64,000 nucleotides of DNA from Isoetes taiwanensis. Its lineage: Eukaryota; Streptophyta; Lycopodiopsida; Isoetales; Isoetaceae. This document shows positions 13,396 to 27,600 of the stretch, one piece after another. Where the stretch lies: positions 910,474 through 974,473 of the forward strand of contig JAJEKV010000025.1 of the NCBI GenBank assembly GCA_021234155.1, given 5' to 3'. The notes below the pieces were generated by a model. The model had not been told where the DNA came from. It saw only the letters and a list, made by a program, of their open reading frames with translations, and ran no database searches. Both the position numbers and the translations under genes were made by a program. Position 1 is the stretch's first letter; each line of letters starts with the position of its first letter.

Positions 13396-16070
13396 GAGAT
13401 TCTCTTGAGATTCCTCTAGATTCCCAAGTATTATCCCAAGGTTCCTCTACATTTCCCAAGTTTCTATGTAGATTCTCCTTAGATTTCCTTAGATTCTATG
13501 AAGATTCCCCTAGATTCTCTTCTAACTCTAATAGATTTCCTAAGATTCTCTTGAGATTTCCTTAGATTATCTAAGATCTTATAGAGATTCCCCTAAATTC
13601 TCATGAATTACCATAGATTTCGTGAAATTCTAAGATTCCAAGAAGAGTATGATCCGCCGAAAAGTATGTCAATCGGTTTGTCTCCCCTGTTGGCCTAGTG
13701 TAGGGGATTGCAAAATGTCTACCAAGTCATCGTGAGCATCCTTCATAAGCCTCTACGTGCTCATAGTGCGCCGTCAAGCGGTGAGGGCATGCGAGGGAGT
13801 GCTGCATAGGAGTTTGGGACAACCTACCAAGCTAGTTGCAAGTAGAGTGGTAGGTGGTCCGAGTCCACCTCCTCATCTCTACTATCCGTTCCCACTCAGA
13901 AATGCTTGACAACATGCATATCCTGTTCTGCCACCAACACATAGTCCACTACACTAGATCGACCCCCGTCCTCCCCCGCGACCAAGTGTATTTGCGTAGA
14001 GGGCGCCCACTCCGCCATCCATTGCGGATTGCCGGATCAAAAATATCGCACAACAACACCAAGCGCCTATCATATCGCGTAACCTGATTGTCATCTGGTA
14101 CCTGTGGCCAAGCTCCTTCTGAGGGATGCAATTGCAACACATCGTCAGTCGAGGGATAAAACCTCATGGGTTGTTTCGTGCCCTTCAATTTCCAACCTTG
14201 GAGAAAAGCCATGCTATCACAGCTTTCCTTTGAAGCGAAGCTAGCTTAATACTAGGAGCAACTAGGAGAATATCTGAGCAACTAGGAGCATATCGGAGAA
14301 TATTGGAGCAACTAGGAGGTATCACATCGGCAAAAAGTAGGCTACTTCTTCAGTATATTCTATTATTAATATCGCATTTTGCTTGTTCACATTTTAAACG
14401 CGAATATTATTGGTGCTTGGACTTAAGTCTTGCTTCACATTTAAATGTGTAGGTGAACCATTACCATCCAACAAATTTTTAAGATGCCTTAGTTGGGCAT
14501 GATTGTCGTTGCCAAATTTCAAAAATGATTCCTTTAGAGTTGTGTATGCATTTATAACCTCATAATCTCTCTTTCCTTTTTTTTTAATGCATAGACGTGT
14601 GACATCGTCTTGCTTCCCAGCGTAAATGTGTACTTATTATCATCCACAAATTGTTTAAAGATGGCTTGCTTCCGAGCATAAACTTGTACTTGTTACCATC
14701 ATACAAATTGTTTAAAGATGCCTCAGCTGTATCCATGTGGGTTCGACGAGTTTAGAGTGGAATACATATTTATGTCATCCTCGATCCTTGTGCATCCATG
14801 TGCACACTATTGGAATTTGCCTCTGTAAGTGCAAATTCAACAGTAGTTGCTAAGCTCATAAGAAGAAAAGATAATCATACATCTAGTAGTCCACTAGTGT
14901 AAACATCTTACAAAAGAAAGGGACTATTGAAATTGGTCAAGCGAGTGCAAAAGTTGCTAAGTTTTTTATAATAAAACAAAAGGAAATAATATATCTATAC
15001 AGGTTTTTGTTCTATGAGGGATTGTACAAAGCCGAATAGAAGCCAAATGCATAGCTATCCGATGAAGCTTCTATAAAGATTCTATTGGAGTCTCCAAGGC
15101 TATGAAAAGATTCTTTGAGATTCTATTAATGTTCCATTATATTCCCCAAGACACCTTGATGATTCCTAAACATTCCCTTAGATTGCCCAATATTTTATGA
15201 AAATTCCCCTGCAAAATACACTTACTATAAGAGATTCCAAAAAGATTCCATAGATTCTTAAGGTTATACAATTATATTTCCAAACATTCCTGTAGATTAT
15301 CCAAGATTCCATGTAGATTCCCCTAAATTTTCTTAGATTCTAGGAAATTCCCTAAATTCTCCAAGATTCCATCAAGATTCTCAAAGATTTTTGAAGATTC
15401 CCTTGATTCCAAAAAAAAATTCTCTACGAATTCCATAGATTCCCTATTGAGGTTCCCTACATTCTCAAATATTATCTTAAGATTCCTCTAGGTGCCCCAA
15501 TTTTCTATATAGATTCTCCTACATTCCCTTAGATTTTATGAAGATTCCCCTAGATTCTACAAGATTCCATCAGGATTCACTAGATTCTCAAGAGGGACTG
15601 TAAAAATTTGACTAGAAGCCAAATTTAGGTCAAATGAAGATTCTATAAAGATTTTTCTAGATTCTTCAAGACTCTAAAAAGATAGCCCTAGATGCTTTGA
15701 GGTTCTATCAATATTCCCTTAAATTCTCTAAGATTCCATAAACATTCCCTTAGATTGCCTAATATTTTATGAAGATTCCCCCCGCAAAACACACCCAGTG
15801 CGAAAGATTCACCTAGATTCCCTAAGATTTCACAAAGGTTCCCTAGATTCTTAAGGTTCTACAAATCTTCCCCTAGATTTCCAAAGATTATCCCAAAATT
15901 TCTTTAGATTCCTCAAGATTCTATGTAGATTCTCCTAGGTTCTATAAAGATTCCACAAAATTCTCCACAATTCCATAAGGGATTCCTCTAAATTCTCAAA
16001 CATTTTGTGAAGGTTCCCTTGGATTCCCATAGATTATCAAAGATCCTCTTCAGATTTCCCTAGATTCCCT
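13396..16070. repeat. Satellite unit 6 (subfamily with unit 5)
   Basis: Shares the 16-bp deletion (near 14,892) and other diagnostic variants with unit 5. GC-rich patches at 13,655-13,800 and 13,960-14,065 differ from all other copies. Confidence 0.9.
13830..14245 (-). pseudogene. LINE endonuclease fragment, unit 6 copy (broken)
   Basis: Same fragment. The N-terminal part is open (13,949-14,212), and indels at about 13,960-14,030 destroy the rest. Confidence 0.5.
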
Positions 16071-16375
16071 GAGATTCTCTTGAGATTCCTCTAGATTCCC
16101 AAGTATTATCCCAAGGTTCCTCTACATTCTCCAAGTTTCTATGTAGATTCTCCTTAGATTTCCTTAGATTCTATAAAGATTCCCCAAGATTCTCTTCTAA
16201 CTCTAATAGATTTCCTAAGATTCTCTTGAGATTTCCTTAGATTCTCTAAGATCTTATGAAGATTTCCCTGAATTCTCGTGAATTACCATAGATTTCGTGA
16301 AATTCTAAGATTCCAAGAAGAGTATGATCCGCCCCGAGCATGTGAATCAGTTTGTCTCCCTGTTGGCCTAGCCAA
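16071..16375. repeat. Truncated satellite unit 7 and array edge
   Basis: Only the first ~305 bp of the unit are present. Similarity to other copies ends after TGTTGGCCTAG, and unrelated sequence follows. This is the right boundary of the array. Confidence 0.9.
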
Positions 16376-17750
16376 TTTGCTCTCAGGAATTTGCTCTCAT
16401 ATAGTCAGACAAAAATCAACGAAGTATCTTCATTGCTTACTTCTTGAAGGGCATTTGAATTATTTTGTTAAATCATATGTGTAATTGCTAAATTTTGAAA
16501 CAATTGAAATTGAAAAAAATATCACATCATGGGTCTGAAGGGCGTTTAGGAAGTTAACAAGAAACTTAAAGGCATTTGGAGAACTAATGTAAATCCAAAT
16601 GGCAACTAAACAATTTCAAAATATGACCAAGCATTTTAGGAAATTATTAAAATTTTAAGAAATTATTAAAACTCAAAGGGGTAATTAATGAAATTCGTCA
16701 AAACATAAAGGCATTTTCATTTAGTATTTTTTTCTAAATTAATATTAGGAATATACATTTAAATCTTGTCTAATTGATAAGTCGTCAACAGTAGCCGGAT
16801 TTACAAGAAAAGGCCCATATCTGCTCCAAATTACTCGGACCTGATTTTAGGAGGGCAAGATTTTCAGTTAAAAGTCGTGACTCGGACAAAAGAATGAAGA
16901 TTCAGAAGACTAGAAGAGATCATCTTTTAGAAAAGGATATAATTCAGGTTAACTGGAGGCCGATGCTTTAAGTGAAGAATGGGAATTGCGCATACATTCG
17001 GCAACAAACATTCATCTGTTGTAGAAAGAATTTGTTCCTCTTTCTTAATTTGTAAATGGTCATGCATTCATATCAATAGATAAATTAGAGAGCAAAATAG
17101 TATAGCCCAAGAGAGTCCATGCAATTGTGTGTAATTCTCGCCTGAATGCCTAATTTTAATTAAAAGCCCAATACAATTTTGTTATATCGGAAAAGTCATC
17201 GTTGCAATGTCGTGGCGTTGCCATGAGCTTTTTTTAAAGGACAACCAATATTGGCTGGCCCTAAAAAATAACATAGGTGTCCCTTGCTCAAATATTGCCT
17301 AGTGGATCTCTATTTCATTTTTATGTTCTGTTTCTCTTTCTTGATCCGTTAATGTGTCCTACGTGGATTTTTTATGTTTCATATGTGGAATCACCCTGTA
17401 AAAACTGCTACTTAAATTAAGGAACTTTAATCCCACGTCGTTAAAGAACATTTACCGTAGTGGAATCTCACCCTTATAACTTGTATCTTTATATGCTAAA
17501 TAAATAGTACACCATAATTGGTGAAATTGTAGTGCAAGATAGAACTAAATAGCAGTGGGTAATTGCATGTGGAATGTAGCAGATAATATCAGGCTGCAGC
17601 TAACGAGATTTAACAACTTTCAAATGTCATCTAGTACTAGATACACCTCCACGTGCATCATTTCTAAATTTGCAACAAACATTAGCCTAACACCATTACC
17701 AACTAACAACTAGCAATTAAACATTAAAAATTTTGATGGAAATGTTTTGT
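16376..17750. other. Intergenic stretch, no gene seen
   Basis: AT-rich sequence between the satellite array and the UTP20 3' region. No open frame resembling a known protein and no clear transposon ends were found. Confidence 0.6.
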
Positions 17751-17901
17751 CTGTTCTACGCTGCTATACTTTCTTCATCCCATTGTCTACTTTAACCTAT
17801 TTTCATCCTTTTCCTCTTCTTTTGCTCCTGCCGTTTGGCACCCAACCTGATTTTTCTTTGAGCAGTCCTTTCAGGATCTACTAATGCAACAATTTTCTGC
17901 A
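17751..17901 (-). repeat. Duplicate copy of the UTP20 terminal coding segment
   Basis: A 151-bp block almost identical (a few substitutions) to 18,453-18,603, in the same orientation. On the minus strand it still encodes the basic C-terminus of UTP20 through the stop codon, plus a few dozen bases of 3' flank. Similarity begins at the sequence TGCAG, which could serve as a splice acceptor, and ends abruptly on both sides. Confidence 0.9.
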
Positions 17902-18452
17902 CTCAGTGCACTCAATTGCCATTCTTTGTGGACTTTATTTATATTGTGGAAATGTACAAAATCAGATTTCTTACAAGGCTTCTTGTGGTGAGTGCCTGTA
18001 TTACCAACTGCAAATACAAGCTGCCTCTTTTTATAAGATTACAAATTATCTGGGAATCAGAATAGGGTTATGAACAATCAGCCCTGCAAACAGATCTTCA
18101 AATCTAGAATGCCTTCGAAGTCACATTGGCTTCTCACCATTGCCAATTGATGGCTAATATCTGTTACTTAGAAGTCAGAATAAAATCCAGAGAAAAATAA
18201 GCAATGCCTTTCGTTTCATGGCCATAGTCTCGGGCGGCATCATGTGCAGTAGTCCTGTATGTTGTGAAGCACCATGCACATACCCAGCAGTGATACACAA
18301 CATCAGCATTTCCACGTGCATTTGAATACATTCTCTGTTTGGTATCCACTTTCTGGTAATCAGATTTCGCTGTAAAGTCGGCTCCTTGATTTTATTCATC
18401 TGTTCAGTGCGGATTCATTAGTAGCAATTTGAAACATTTATTTCCGTCGCTC
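17902..18452. other. Spacer between the two copies of the UTP20 terminal segment
   Basis: Non-coding stretch probably within or beyond the UTP20 3' untranslated region. Short open frames on the minus strand here show no recognisable protein features. Confidence 0.5.
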
Positions 18453-18603
18453 CTGTTCTACGCTGCTATACTTTCTTCATCCCATTGTCTACTTTAGCCT
18501 ATTTTCATCCTTTTCCTCTTCTTTTGCTCCTGCCGTTTGGCACCCAACCTGATTTTTCTTTTAGCAGTCCTTTCAGGATCCACTAATGCAACAATTTTCT
18601 GCA
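18453..18603 (-). repeat. In-gene copy of the duplicated UTP20 terminal segment
   Basis: Partner of 17,751-17,901. This copy is continuous with the last UTP20 exon and contains the annotated stop codon at 18,494-18,496. Confidence 0.9.
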
Positions 18604-21600
18604 TTTTTTTTCGTTTCTCTTTGCGTTCTTTCACTGATATTCTTGCACTGTTGTAAAATGCCAAAAACTTTTCAGTGCCCACCACATCTTGGATCTGATG
18701 AAGAACTTCTTCTCCCAGAAGCTTTAAATCCTCTAATTACACATCTGGGGTTAGAACACAAACATGAAATAAAAGCACCGCAAGCTATAAAGCATACCAG
18801 AAACAATCCTAGCAGCAGATGATTGTGTAATCTTATAGAGAGGATGCAACATCGATGGCAGATAAGACTCAATGCTCCCATCAAGCTGTCTTGCTATTGT
18901 AGCATACCACTTGAAAATTAATTTACACTGCCACCAATGAAAAGTTCATAAGCGATATATCATAGAGATGGATAAAACATCAGTCACGTCTAATACTAGC
19001 TCCTATCCTTACCTGTAAAACCTGTGCCCGTAAAGCTGTTTCTTCGAGTCGCCAAAAGACAGCATGGAGGACTGATATGCCTTGCATCTTTTCACTGTGT
19101 TTTTTTTCATACTTGCTCACTTTGAGCAATTTAAGACCTGTATATAGTTTTTCTACGTCTGGAGCTTCACTGGATGGAGTTTTAAGCTTCAGTAATGCAT
19201 CCATTGGCAATTTATCCAGCAATTTACCAACAAAAACTAAATTATTGTGAAGCAGATCACTCATGGCATCGTCTAAGTGTGCAGAATCAAGGAGTTGGCA
19301 TAAGCTTCCAGCCAAAAAAACAAGGTTAGTAGGAGACAAGAGATGCCTAATACATGACTCATCAGCTTCAGTATTCTGGAAGTAAAAAGCCAAAAGGCGG
19401 TTGCAGACTTTCCTAACCCAAACATGTTGATGAAGCAGAAATGTCAAAACTAGTTCCCAGATTCCCTGCCAATTAAAAAAAAAATGGGGGTGTGAGGTTA
19501 TTACATACAAATGGAACTTCAAATGCATGGATTTATGGTTACCTTAAAGCTTTCATGTTGGGAACAGTCAGGAAAGCGCTGTATCAGCTTCTCTAACATT
19601 ACAAGAACAAAATATGCCTCCTTCCACAACGCAGGAGAATGTTTTTCTGTGGATGCATCCTCTACTGAACTTATGTGCCCTAGAATTTTTCCTGCTGCTG
19701 GAAGTAGTTCATCTAAATGTCGTTCAAACCCATTCATTGATTCAATGAAAAAGGTGAACACCTAGAAAAGCAAATATTGACCATAAGACATTTGACTAAC
19801 AAGGATGTATATATTGTATATGTTCTAGCTAGCCATACCTGTGCTGCAGGACGCCAAAGAGAGCATTTATCCCCCTTTATCCATGAAAAAGTGAATTCCA
19901 GCATCCGTTGTGACATATCTCCACTTGTATTTCCTATCAGATCTTTCAATACAGTTCCAATCATTGCTCGTACATGATTTACGTTGTCGTTCACAAGCCT
20001 AGTAACCAGCATGAGGAATAAACTTTCTGTCTGCTGTTCAATCACTGAACGGGGAAATTTAACCAGAATTGTGTGCAACATCTCTAATGCTGATTCTCTC
20101 CCGCTAATGTGTTCATACCTATTCAAACAGGCAATAATATTTTTACAATCATGATTTTTTAAGAACAATCACAATTTCTTACCCAACATGTTGCACAAGC
20201 TGGTCGATATGTTGTTGCAGACGTCTCCCACCAAGCGGGTAATCCAGCAAAAACTGCAACAGCACCTGACTGCAGAGCTGCCGTACATTAGCTGCTTGAT
20301 TTGTAATCATGATATTTTGTACTTTGAGCATGAGATCATACAACTCAGGAACCATCAGTTTCCTTCCAATAATTGCCTTGAGAACAGATAAAGCAACGCT
20401 ATTTGCATCCCTCTCAATATCAATAAATACTGGAAACTGTAAAAGTGCATGCAGCTGATCCTGTGAAACCTTAAGTGCTTTGCAGTGCCTCAGAATGACA
20501 ATCATAAGATTCAAAGAGGACTGAAAGAGTGAATTCTCTGCCCTTACTGAGCGTTGCGCAATAGTAAATATGATCGATACAAGCTTAGGCCCTATACGTT
20601 CTGTTGCAAGCAAAGGCACCTTCAGCAAATAGCATAAACATTTCATTGCCGCAGCTACAATGCCATCATACTTCGAGGACAAGCATTTTTGCAGAATATT
20701 TATAAAGGGGTCCAGCATTGATAGCAATGCTGTATCTTTTTCTCCTACTTTTAAATGCTTTATTTTATGAAGGAACAATTGGAGACCATACTCCGTAATC
20801 ATGTGTATATTTGGTGCAGATAAAGCCATAGAAATATCTTTTGCACTTCCATTATCTGAAGGTTTCTTTATACTCCCGTCGCCTTCAGTAGTAGACTCAT
20901 CTTTCATGGTCTCACAGAGCAAGGCACGCAAGAATAAGAAAAGGTCTTCGGTTCCACAGGAAGTATTAGATTGAACTCCTGCAGCCATGTTCTTCAATGT
21001 TAATTCCATGTTTTGTTTGGCCTTTGGAACAAGCGTGAACTTCAAGTTCCTTAAGACTAAATTGAGAAGACTTTTGGAATGCAAATTAAAAGTCATTGTC
21101 TGAGCAACAATTTTGATACTATCAAAGGATTGGGCATTTCTTGCTTCCTTCATTTTTGCAGCCACAGCTTCAACATCCTTTTCTTCCGATACTTGACCAA
21201 AGATTTCAGTCTCCAACAATGATAACAAACCATGCACACAGTCATCAATCTCCCCTACCTTCATCGTTGAAGCCACTTTTACAAGAATGGCATGGATAGT
21301 ATAGCCCAGTACATGCAACTCATACCCCCTAGTCAATGTTTGTTGCATTATTTTAAAAAGCAAAGGCAAAAATTTGAAACCAAGAGCCTCAGCTACTGCA
21401 ACTAGTGTGGATCTAGCCTCATCACGCACACTTTGCATCCTGCTTTTCAGTAGATTTATGATTGTTTGGAGAAGTCGTGGAACCTCAGCTTCAACGACTT
21501 CTCCATCCATCAGCTTCAATATTTTAACAACTGCAAGTGCAACAGGAACATTTACAATGCCTTCTTTGCGCATCATCAATTTGCTTGTTTCTGGAAGAAC

Positions 21601-24600
21601 GTTTTTTTGTAAATGTTCTATAATCAAAGCCTTTTGTCCAATTTCAGATGTTTCTCCTCGCTCTCCACAAAAGTAATGAAATTTGTCTATCACTATGCAT
21701 GCCAACCTAGTCAAAGCTTTCTGATTTTCACTTCTTAAATTTATTAAAGAGAAGCATCTCAACAGAAAAGCATAATAGGCATTCCATTTGAGTTGTTGAG
21801 CAACGCATCCAAGTGTCTGGATGGCTGCTTCCGCTAGATAAGCATCCTTATCACCTCCTTCAAAAATGGAGTTCATAAACAACGGTACAAAGGTGCTGGC
21901 AAGGATATCCTGGGATTGAAGATGTAGATATGAGAATGTGGTAAGAACCATCAACAACTGAACTTTATTTCCATTACAAGAGATAGCAACAACACATAAT
22001 AGACATCTTACTTACTGATGAAAAATGCCCTTTAACACAAGTAGACCTGAATCTGGACATGGCCTTTGCTCTGCGATGTACCTAAGGAGAGAATTATACA
22101 CCAAAATCTGTCATCAAAGACACAAAATACAAAGAAATTGCATCTCAGTTGTTTAACCAAAATCTCAACCTGTAAATGAACAATGTTGTTAAAGAAGTCT
22201 ACTTCTGGATCCTCACTGATGAGCGCATTATACTCGAGGAACATGGGATGTGATGAAAAGGACACCACCACCTCGCGAAACAAATTCACCCATTCCTATT
22301 TTGAAGTTGGCAATAGATTGCATATAAGATGTTACCCAACCAAATATGACAATGCAGACATATAAACGTAAACCTTACCCTTCGAACAGTCAAGGAATCA
22401 TTTGCCATAGCATGTTTAATACGAGGAAAAAGGAAATTCTGAATCAGAGGCATGATATTCTCCACTGATGCCCCACATAATTCCATCTTGTGCAACTTAC
22501 TACCCTGTCCTACACAGATATGACAACTTGCCATCTCCGCAACATCTGTCCCCTTGGCTGTCTTGACAAATGATGCAAGACAATTTGAAGCACTTTGTCT
22601 TATCGACATATCTTCTGATCCCATGTCAAAAACAACATTTGAGAGCACCAGGAAAATTTGACAGTACGACAATTCTGTCCATGCAAGCTGTCCTAGACAA
22701 GAGTAAGCATTTAGTCTACGTTCATAATCATATTCTCCAATATACTTCTGCGACATAGAATTGAGATCTGATAGCAGCGATGCCTGCAAATAGAATGAAA
22801 CAGAAAAATGTAAAAATGTGTTCCCATGTTCTTGATGATGTAAAATCAATCGATCACAAACCACTTGTAAGAAGGATCCATGATGAAAAGCAAACTGCTG
22901 TATAACTTCACACACAGCTGACCGCATGTCTTGAGAGGATGAAAATGACAATACAGATGAAAATGCCACTAAACACTTATAAATACTTGAAGTGTCCAAT
23001 GCACGGGATAATCCCTTTATGATGTATATAATTTGTATACAAAAGTCTGCATCAAAAAAGGGCACACCTATCTGAGATGGCGAACTATGATAAGAATGCA
23101 TAGAAAACTCTAACCTTGCTTAGAAAACTTCTTTGGTTTCAGCAACGGCAATAGTATTTCCACAAGCTTGGAAGCTTGGCCTGCATCTTCCACGTGCTTG
23201 CCTAGAAAGACAAGAATCTTGAATGCCCGATGTAACAAGGTTTTACCTTTCATCCTAATCCAGAAAAAGATACAACCTTAACGAAACAAAACCTTATCAA
23301 ACATATAGAACAGTAGGTTTTACTTTATTTTGTGTCGTAACAGGGCCGTGGCCATTCATTCATATTTTCATCGCAAAGATAATTCTGATAAATTAAAAAC
23401 ATGCAATGAACCCTAACTTCTCTGCAAGCCATTTTATGAAGGACTTATAATCATGTACATGATATTTTCACCATGCTTCCCTAGAACCCATATCTTCATC
23501 ATGCTTCCCTATGAAATAGGATTCAAACATCACGAAAACAAAGTGCAAATAAAACATTGCTTCCTTTTACCTACCCATATGGCTAATACTATATCAAACA
23601 TACATATATAAATTTGTAAAGTTACCGTGCATTTTCTTGCTGGATTTGAAGCTGCTCTTCCAAGCCTTTAAGAAGCATGCCGAGATGTGGTATAAGGATG
23701 TCACTGACATATGAAATGGCTTTTCCTTTATCTTTCTCCTCATTTTCTAGATTGACGATGTTCTCAACAAAGTTCATAACAGCGGAGATGATGGGCTGAG
23801 ATGCATTTTTTACAGATAAGATGGATATAATGTTACTGACAAGAACTTTCTCCTTACACAAAAGGGAAGCCAAGTTTGAACTGCTGCTCATTGCCAGAAA
23901 GCAAGAAAAGAGACTGCTGGGCACAGCATTAGAGTTATTTTCTTCTTTGAAACGCAGTATAGAGATCTTCATAGAAGAAAAAAATAGATCCCAATATGAA
24001 GGATGGAATTCAAAATCATCGAACTTATTCAATAGCATGGAAGTTAATTTCAGACACAAGGGTCTCACACTATCCCTACCTTTCATGGCAATCTTTCTCC
24101 CAAACCTCTTTGCATCCAGCATAACAGCTTTTATTTCATGTAAAGGATTTCCATCAATGCCATCGCCGCCACCCGGCTCTGGCAAATGTAGTGGTTCATC
24201 AAGAAACCCACTTTTACTAGAAATGCTATGCACTTCATCCATTTCTACTGCATTTTGTGGCTCTACAACCAAATTCCTTGTCCCTACCTCAGTTTCTGAC
24301 AAATAATCTTCTCCAGAAGTATCAATCATGCCATCATCCATGCAAGATGATGATTGCAGAAGCCTCAATATAAAAGCAAAAAATATGTTAAGGTAAGGCC
24401 AAACATGACTCCTGTCAAAGACTTCGAGTATGCCCTTGACCAAGTGTAAAAAACCTAGTTTCCTTTTGTGTGGCAACATTCCCACATAACCGCAGTGTAA
24501 GAAATTAAGAAACGGTTCAGTAACATCATTCTCAATCATATCCTCCCATATATATCTGCCTTGTTGGACTCTAATAATTGCATCTTCATTAAACGAACTT

Positions 24601-27600
24601 TGAAGGGGTTGTAACATTAGATGGCATAGTGGAGCCAATTCTCCAACATCCACTTGTGTTAAAAAGCTTAAAATCACATTCCTGTGAATGACTTTGGTTG
24701 ACTGAAAAAAAAGAAGAACGAATTATTTCAGTATAATACGAGGTTGTAACAACCGTGACTCTTATTGAATAGCAAAATAGCCTCCACAATGCGTTTGACC
24801 TTTGCTATACCCAAAAATGTAAGAACAAAATCCTGTGGTAGTTCCTTATAGGCTGGCTGTTAATAGAAAAACAGGAGTAAAAATTCAAATTGCTTGAGAA
24901 CTAATTTTCCTGATTCAGAGTGCTTTTAAACTACTTGCTCGCGAGAAACACAATGTAACAACTAGCCTGGCCAGCTTGCAGACAGTTAAGAGACTTCTAT
25001 CTTCTCTAAGTAGACACTACTGGTCTTCACAAGGAGCAATTGTATCACTTGTTGACAAATTCTACATACCTTGCCACATAATTTGGAGCTTCCTTTCCTC
25101 AGCTTCGGGTAAAGAATTTTCACTATAAGTGATATCAAATTTGTTCTGTGTGCGTCTGCGATCTGCTGACTGTCCCTTCCAATTTTCCACGTAGTGATCT
25201 CTTCCCGCAAAGTTTTTGAAGAAAACAAGTTCCTCAAATGATCCTCATAAGATAGAATAAAGTCATCTCTCCAATTCAATAAAATGTCAAATACATGTTC
25301 CTGTATTGTTGCATCTTCGTCCATTAAAAACCTAGCATTATATGTGTAACAATTGTCAGAGCGAACAACAGCAGTAGGCTTATCTTGCATAACAGACACA
25401 TCATTATGTTCCACTTCAGGCACATCTCATGAATCTCGCATACCTATTTTATTAACTTTACCTTTTTAGATACCATTAAATTCCTCTTTAGAAAAGAATT
25501 CATATCCATACGAGAAAAGGATGTTACCTATTTGACAAAATGTCTTTGATAACTGGGGATTTAGGTAGCAAAGATATATTTTTCAGCTTTTTAAGCAAAA
25601 TAAGCCACTCTTTCAAAACATTTCTCCACTTTTTACCCCCATTCTTGGCATTATCGCTGCTGCATTGAACCAAAAAAGTCAACTATTACCTACATAATTG
25701 CCCACAATATTAACTATAAGAATGCAACTTACTTTCCATGTCCATCTTCACTATGGCCAACAAACCGGAGAAAAAGAGGTATTATCTGTTGAGATCTAGA
25801 TTCCACAGCACTTGGAGCCTTCTGCATTGTGCGAAGCAGTAAGCACAATAAAGTAGCAGTATCAGTTGCATCCTCTTGAACATTGAAAACGGACTCCCAG
25901 AGAGTCCACAAATCTACAATGAAGAACTAGAAATCAGAGGAGATTATGAACTGAAAATCAGAAGTTATTGGGTGATCATAATCATAATAATAAATAACTA
26001 GCTAACCTCTGGCACAAAGAAGATAGTGCAATATAAGGGACCAGAAAAACCATATGGTCAACAAATGCACTACCAAAAGCTTTTATGGTTCGGTGATTAT
26101 TTGTTGGTAAAGTATTTTCCTGTCAATGGCCCTTATTGATTTCGCAAATGCATGGTATGCTATGATTTTATTTTTGTGCTGTCGTCTGGCACAAAGAAGG
26201 TAGTGCAATATACGGGACTAGCAAAACCATAGTGTCAACAAATGCACTACAAAAGCTTTTACTGTTTGGTAGTTGTTCGTCAGTAATGTATTTTCCAGGC
26301 GAGGGCCAGTGATTTTAGTTTTGTGCTCAAATATTCTTCATCCAGTCAGACTTAGCTTGATTTTACTTTTGCGTATATGGCCACTCGCTCAAGGGGTGCA
26401 CAGTTGGGACATTTGTTAACAGATTTCAAAAATAACACAAATCGCGTAATCTAATTCTAACACAAAGGGGTTCATTATGAAGGATATAATGAGTAAAGTA
26501 AGTAATGTTTGTGTAAAGGTTAAAAGCTGGTAATATTTGGTCATTGGGACAAGTGGCACTAGAGTTAATATGTTACCATATATAGGTGACGTTTTCTATG
26601 TTTTCTAGTCGGTCATGCATAACTAATTACGAGATTCTGGTTTTTGCCTTCTCTCCTTGTTTCTCCTAGTTGATTAAATCCATCACATTATCCTATTGCA
26701 TAAAAGCACAATGACAAATGGGAGTAACTTAAGCCATGCAGCAGAAGATGCACTGGAACTAAACATGTCATCCTTTGCCTCTACCGCAGTTCGATACAAT
26801 AAAAATAGATAACAACAAAAGAATTACCTTCGGGATGAAAGTCATCATGCTGCAAGTTGTCTTCCTTCTTATGCCCTAAATCCCCAGCATAAAACAATTC
26901 CTGGCTTTCTGATAAATAATCCAGAAAGATATTCCAGGTAGCATTGCCATGTTCCTCAATCAAGCATGCTAAGCAATCAATTGCCACGTCCCAAACAGGG
27001 GCAAACCGGTTCTGAATAATGCCTAACATGGCATGCAAAAGGGGCACAATGAAGCTTGATGAAATTTTTTTCGATTGCAAAGCAATCTTTATTCCCGATA
27101 TTAAATTACATGTTTGCCTGCTCCCATCTAGGTAAAACGGTGCCGTCTCAATGGAAAGCAAATCTTTAAACAGCTGAAAATGTACAGAAACGCACATCAA
27201 GTGAGCAACCAAGCTTAACAAAACATGTAAGGAACATTGGGAAACATAAGCACCTCATGATATTGCGGTTGACTTGTGCTACATACTTTACCATCATTTC
27301 CCTTCATTCTTTTTGATGGCCCGCTATTTACATCTAGATAAGATGTTTCAAACAAAGCGAAAATCCGTAACGTCTGAAGCCTTAGTTGTTTGTTGCGCTT
27401 TCCAAGATTGATTTGCAACTTTTGTGGCACTTCTAAGTGTGTATCAAGCCTCAAATCCACATTTTCCCTAAGCCATAAAGCAGCAACGTTTTTTTCTAAG
27501 TCATCAACTAAAAGTAATACGAACCAATAGAGACATCTAAGATTTCCTACTATATTAGGTAGCCTTAGTTATAAAGAAATACTTCAGACATATTTGACCA

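Larger units (their letters stand above)
1..16375. repeat. Tandem array of ~2.67-kb repeat units (six full copies plus a partial seventh)
   Basis: The landmark GAGATTCTCTTGAGATTCCT recurs at 1, 2696, 5382, 8058, 10732, 13396 and 16071, giving periods of 2664-2695 bp. Each unit begins with ~0.3 kb of GATTCC-rich sequence, then ~1.4 kb of non-GATTCC sequence (LINE endonuclease remnant, 20-bp minirepeat, AT-rich stretch), then ~1 kb of GATTCC-rich sequence made of short degenerate units such as AGATTCCCCTAGATTCT. Copies are nearly identical over long stretches, so the array is young or homogenised. It runs off the left edge of the window and stops abruptly at about 16,375, just after TGTTGGCCTAG. 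A complex satellite or local segmental tandem duplication fits; centromeric or pericentromeric status cannot be judged from sequence alone. Confidence 0.97.

Noticed and set aside
18164-18399. Minus-strand open frames between the duplicated UTP20 end segments
   Set aside because: Short, no family similarity, and not in phase with UTP20 splicing; probably 3' UTR sequence.
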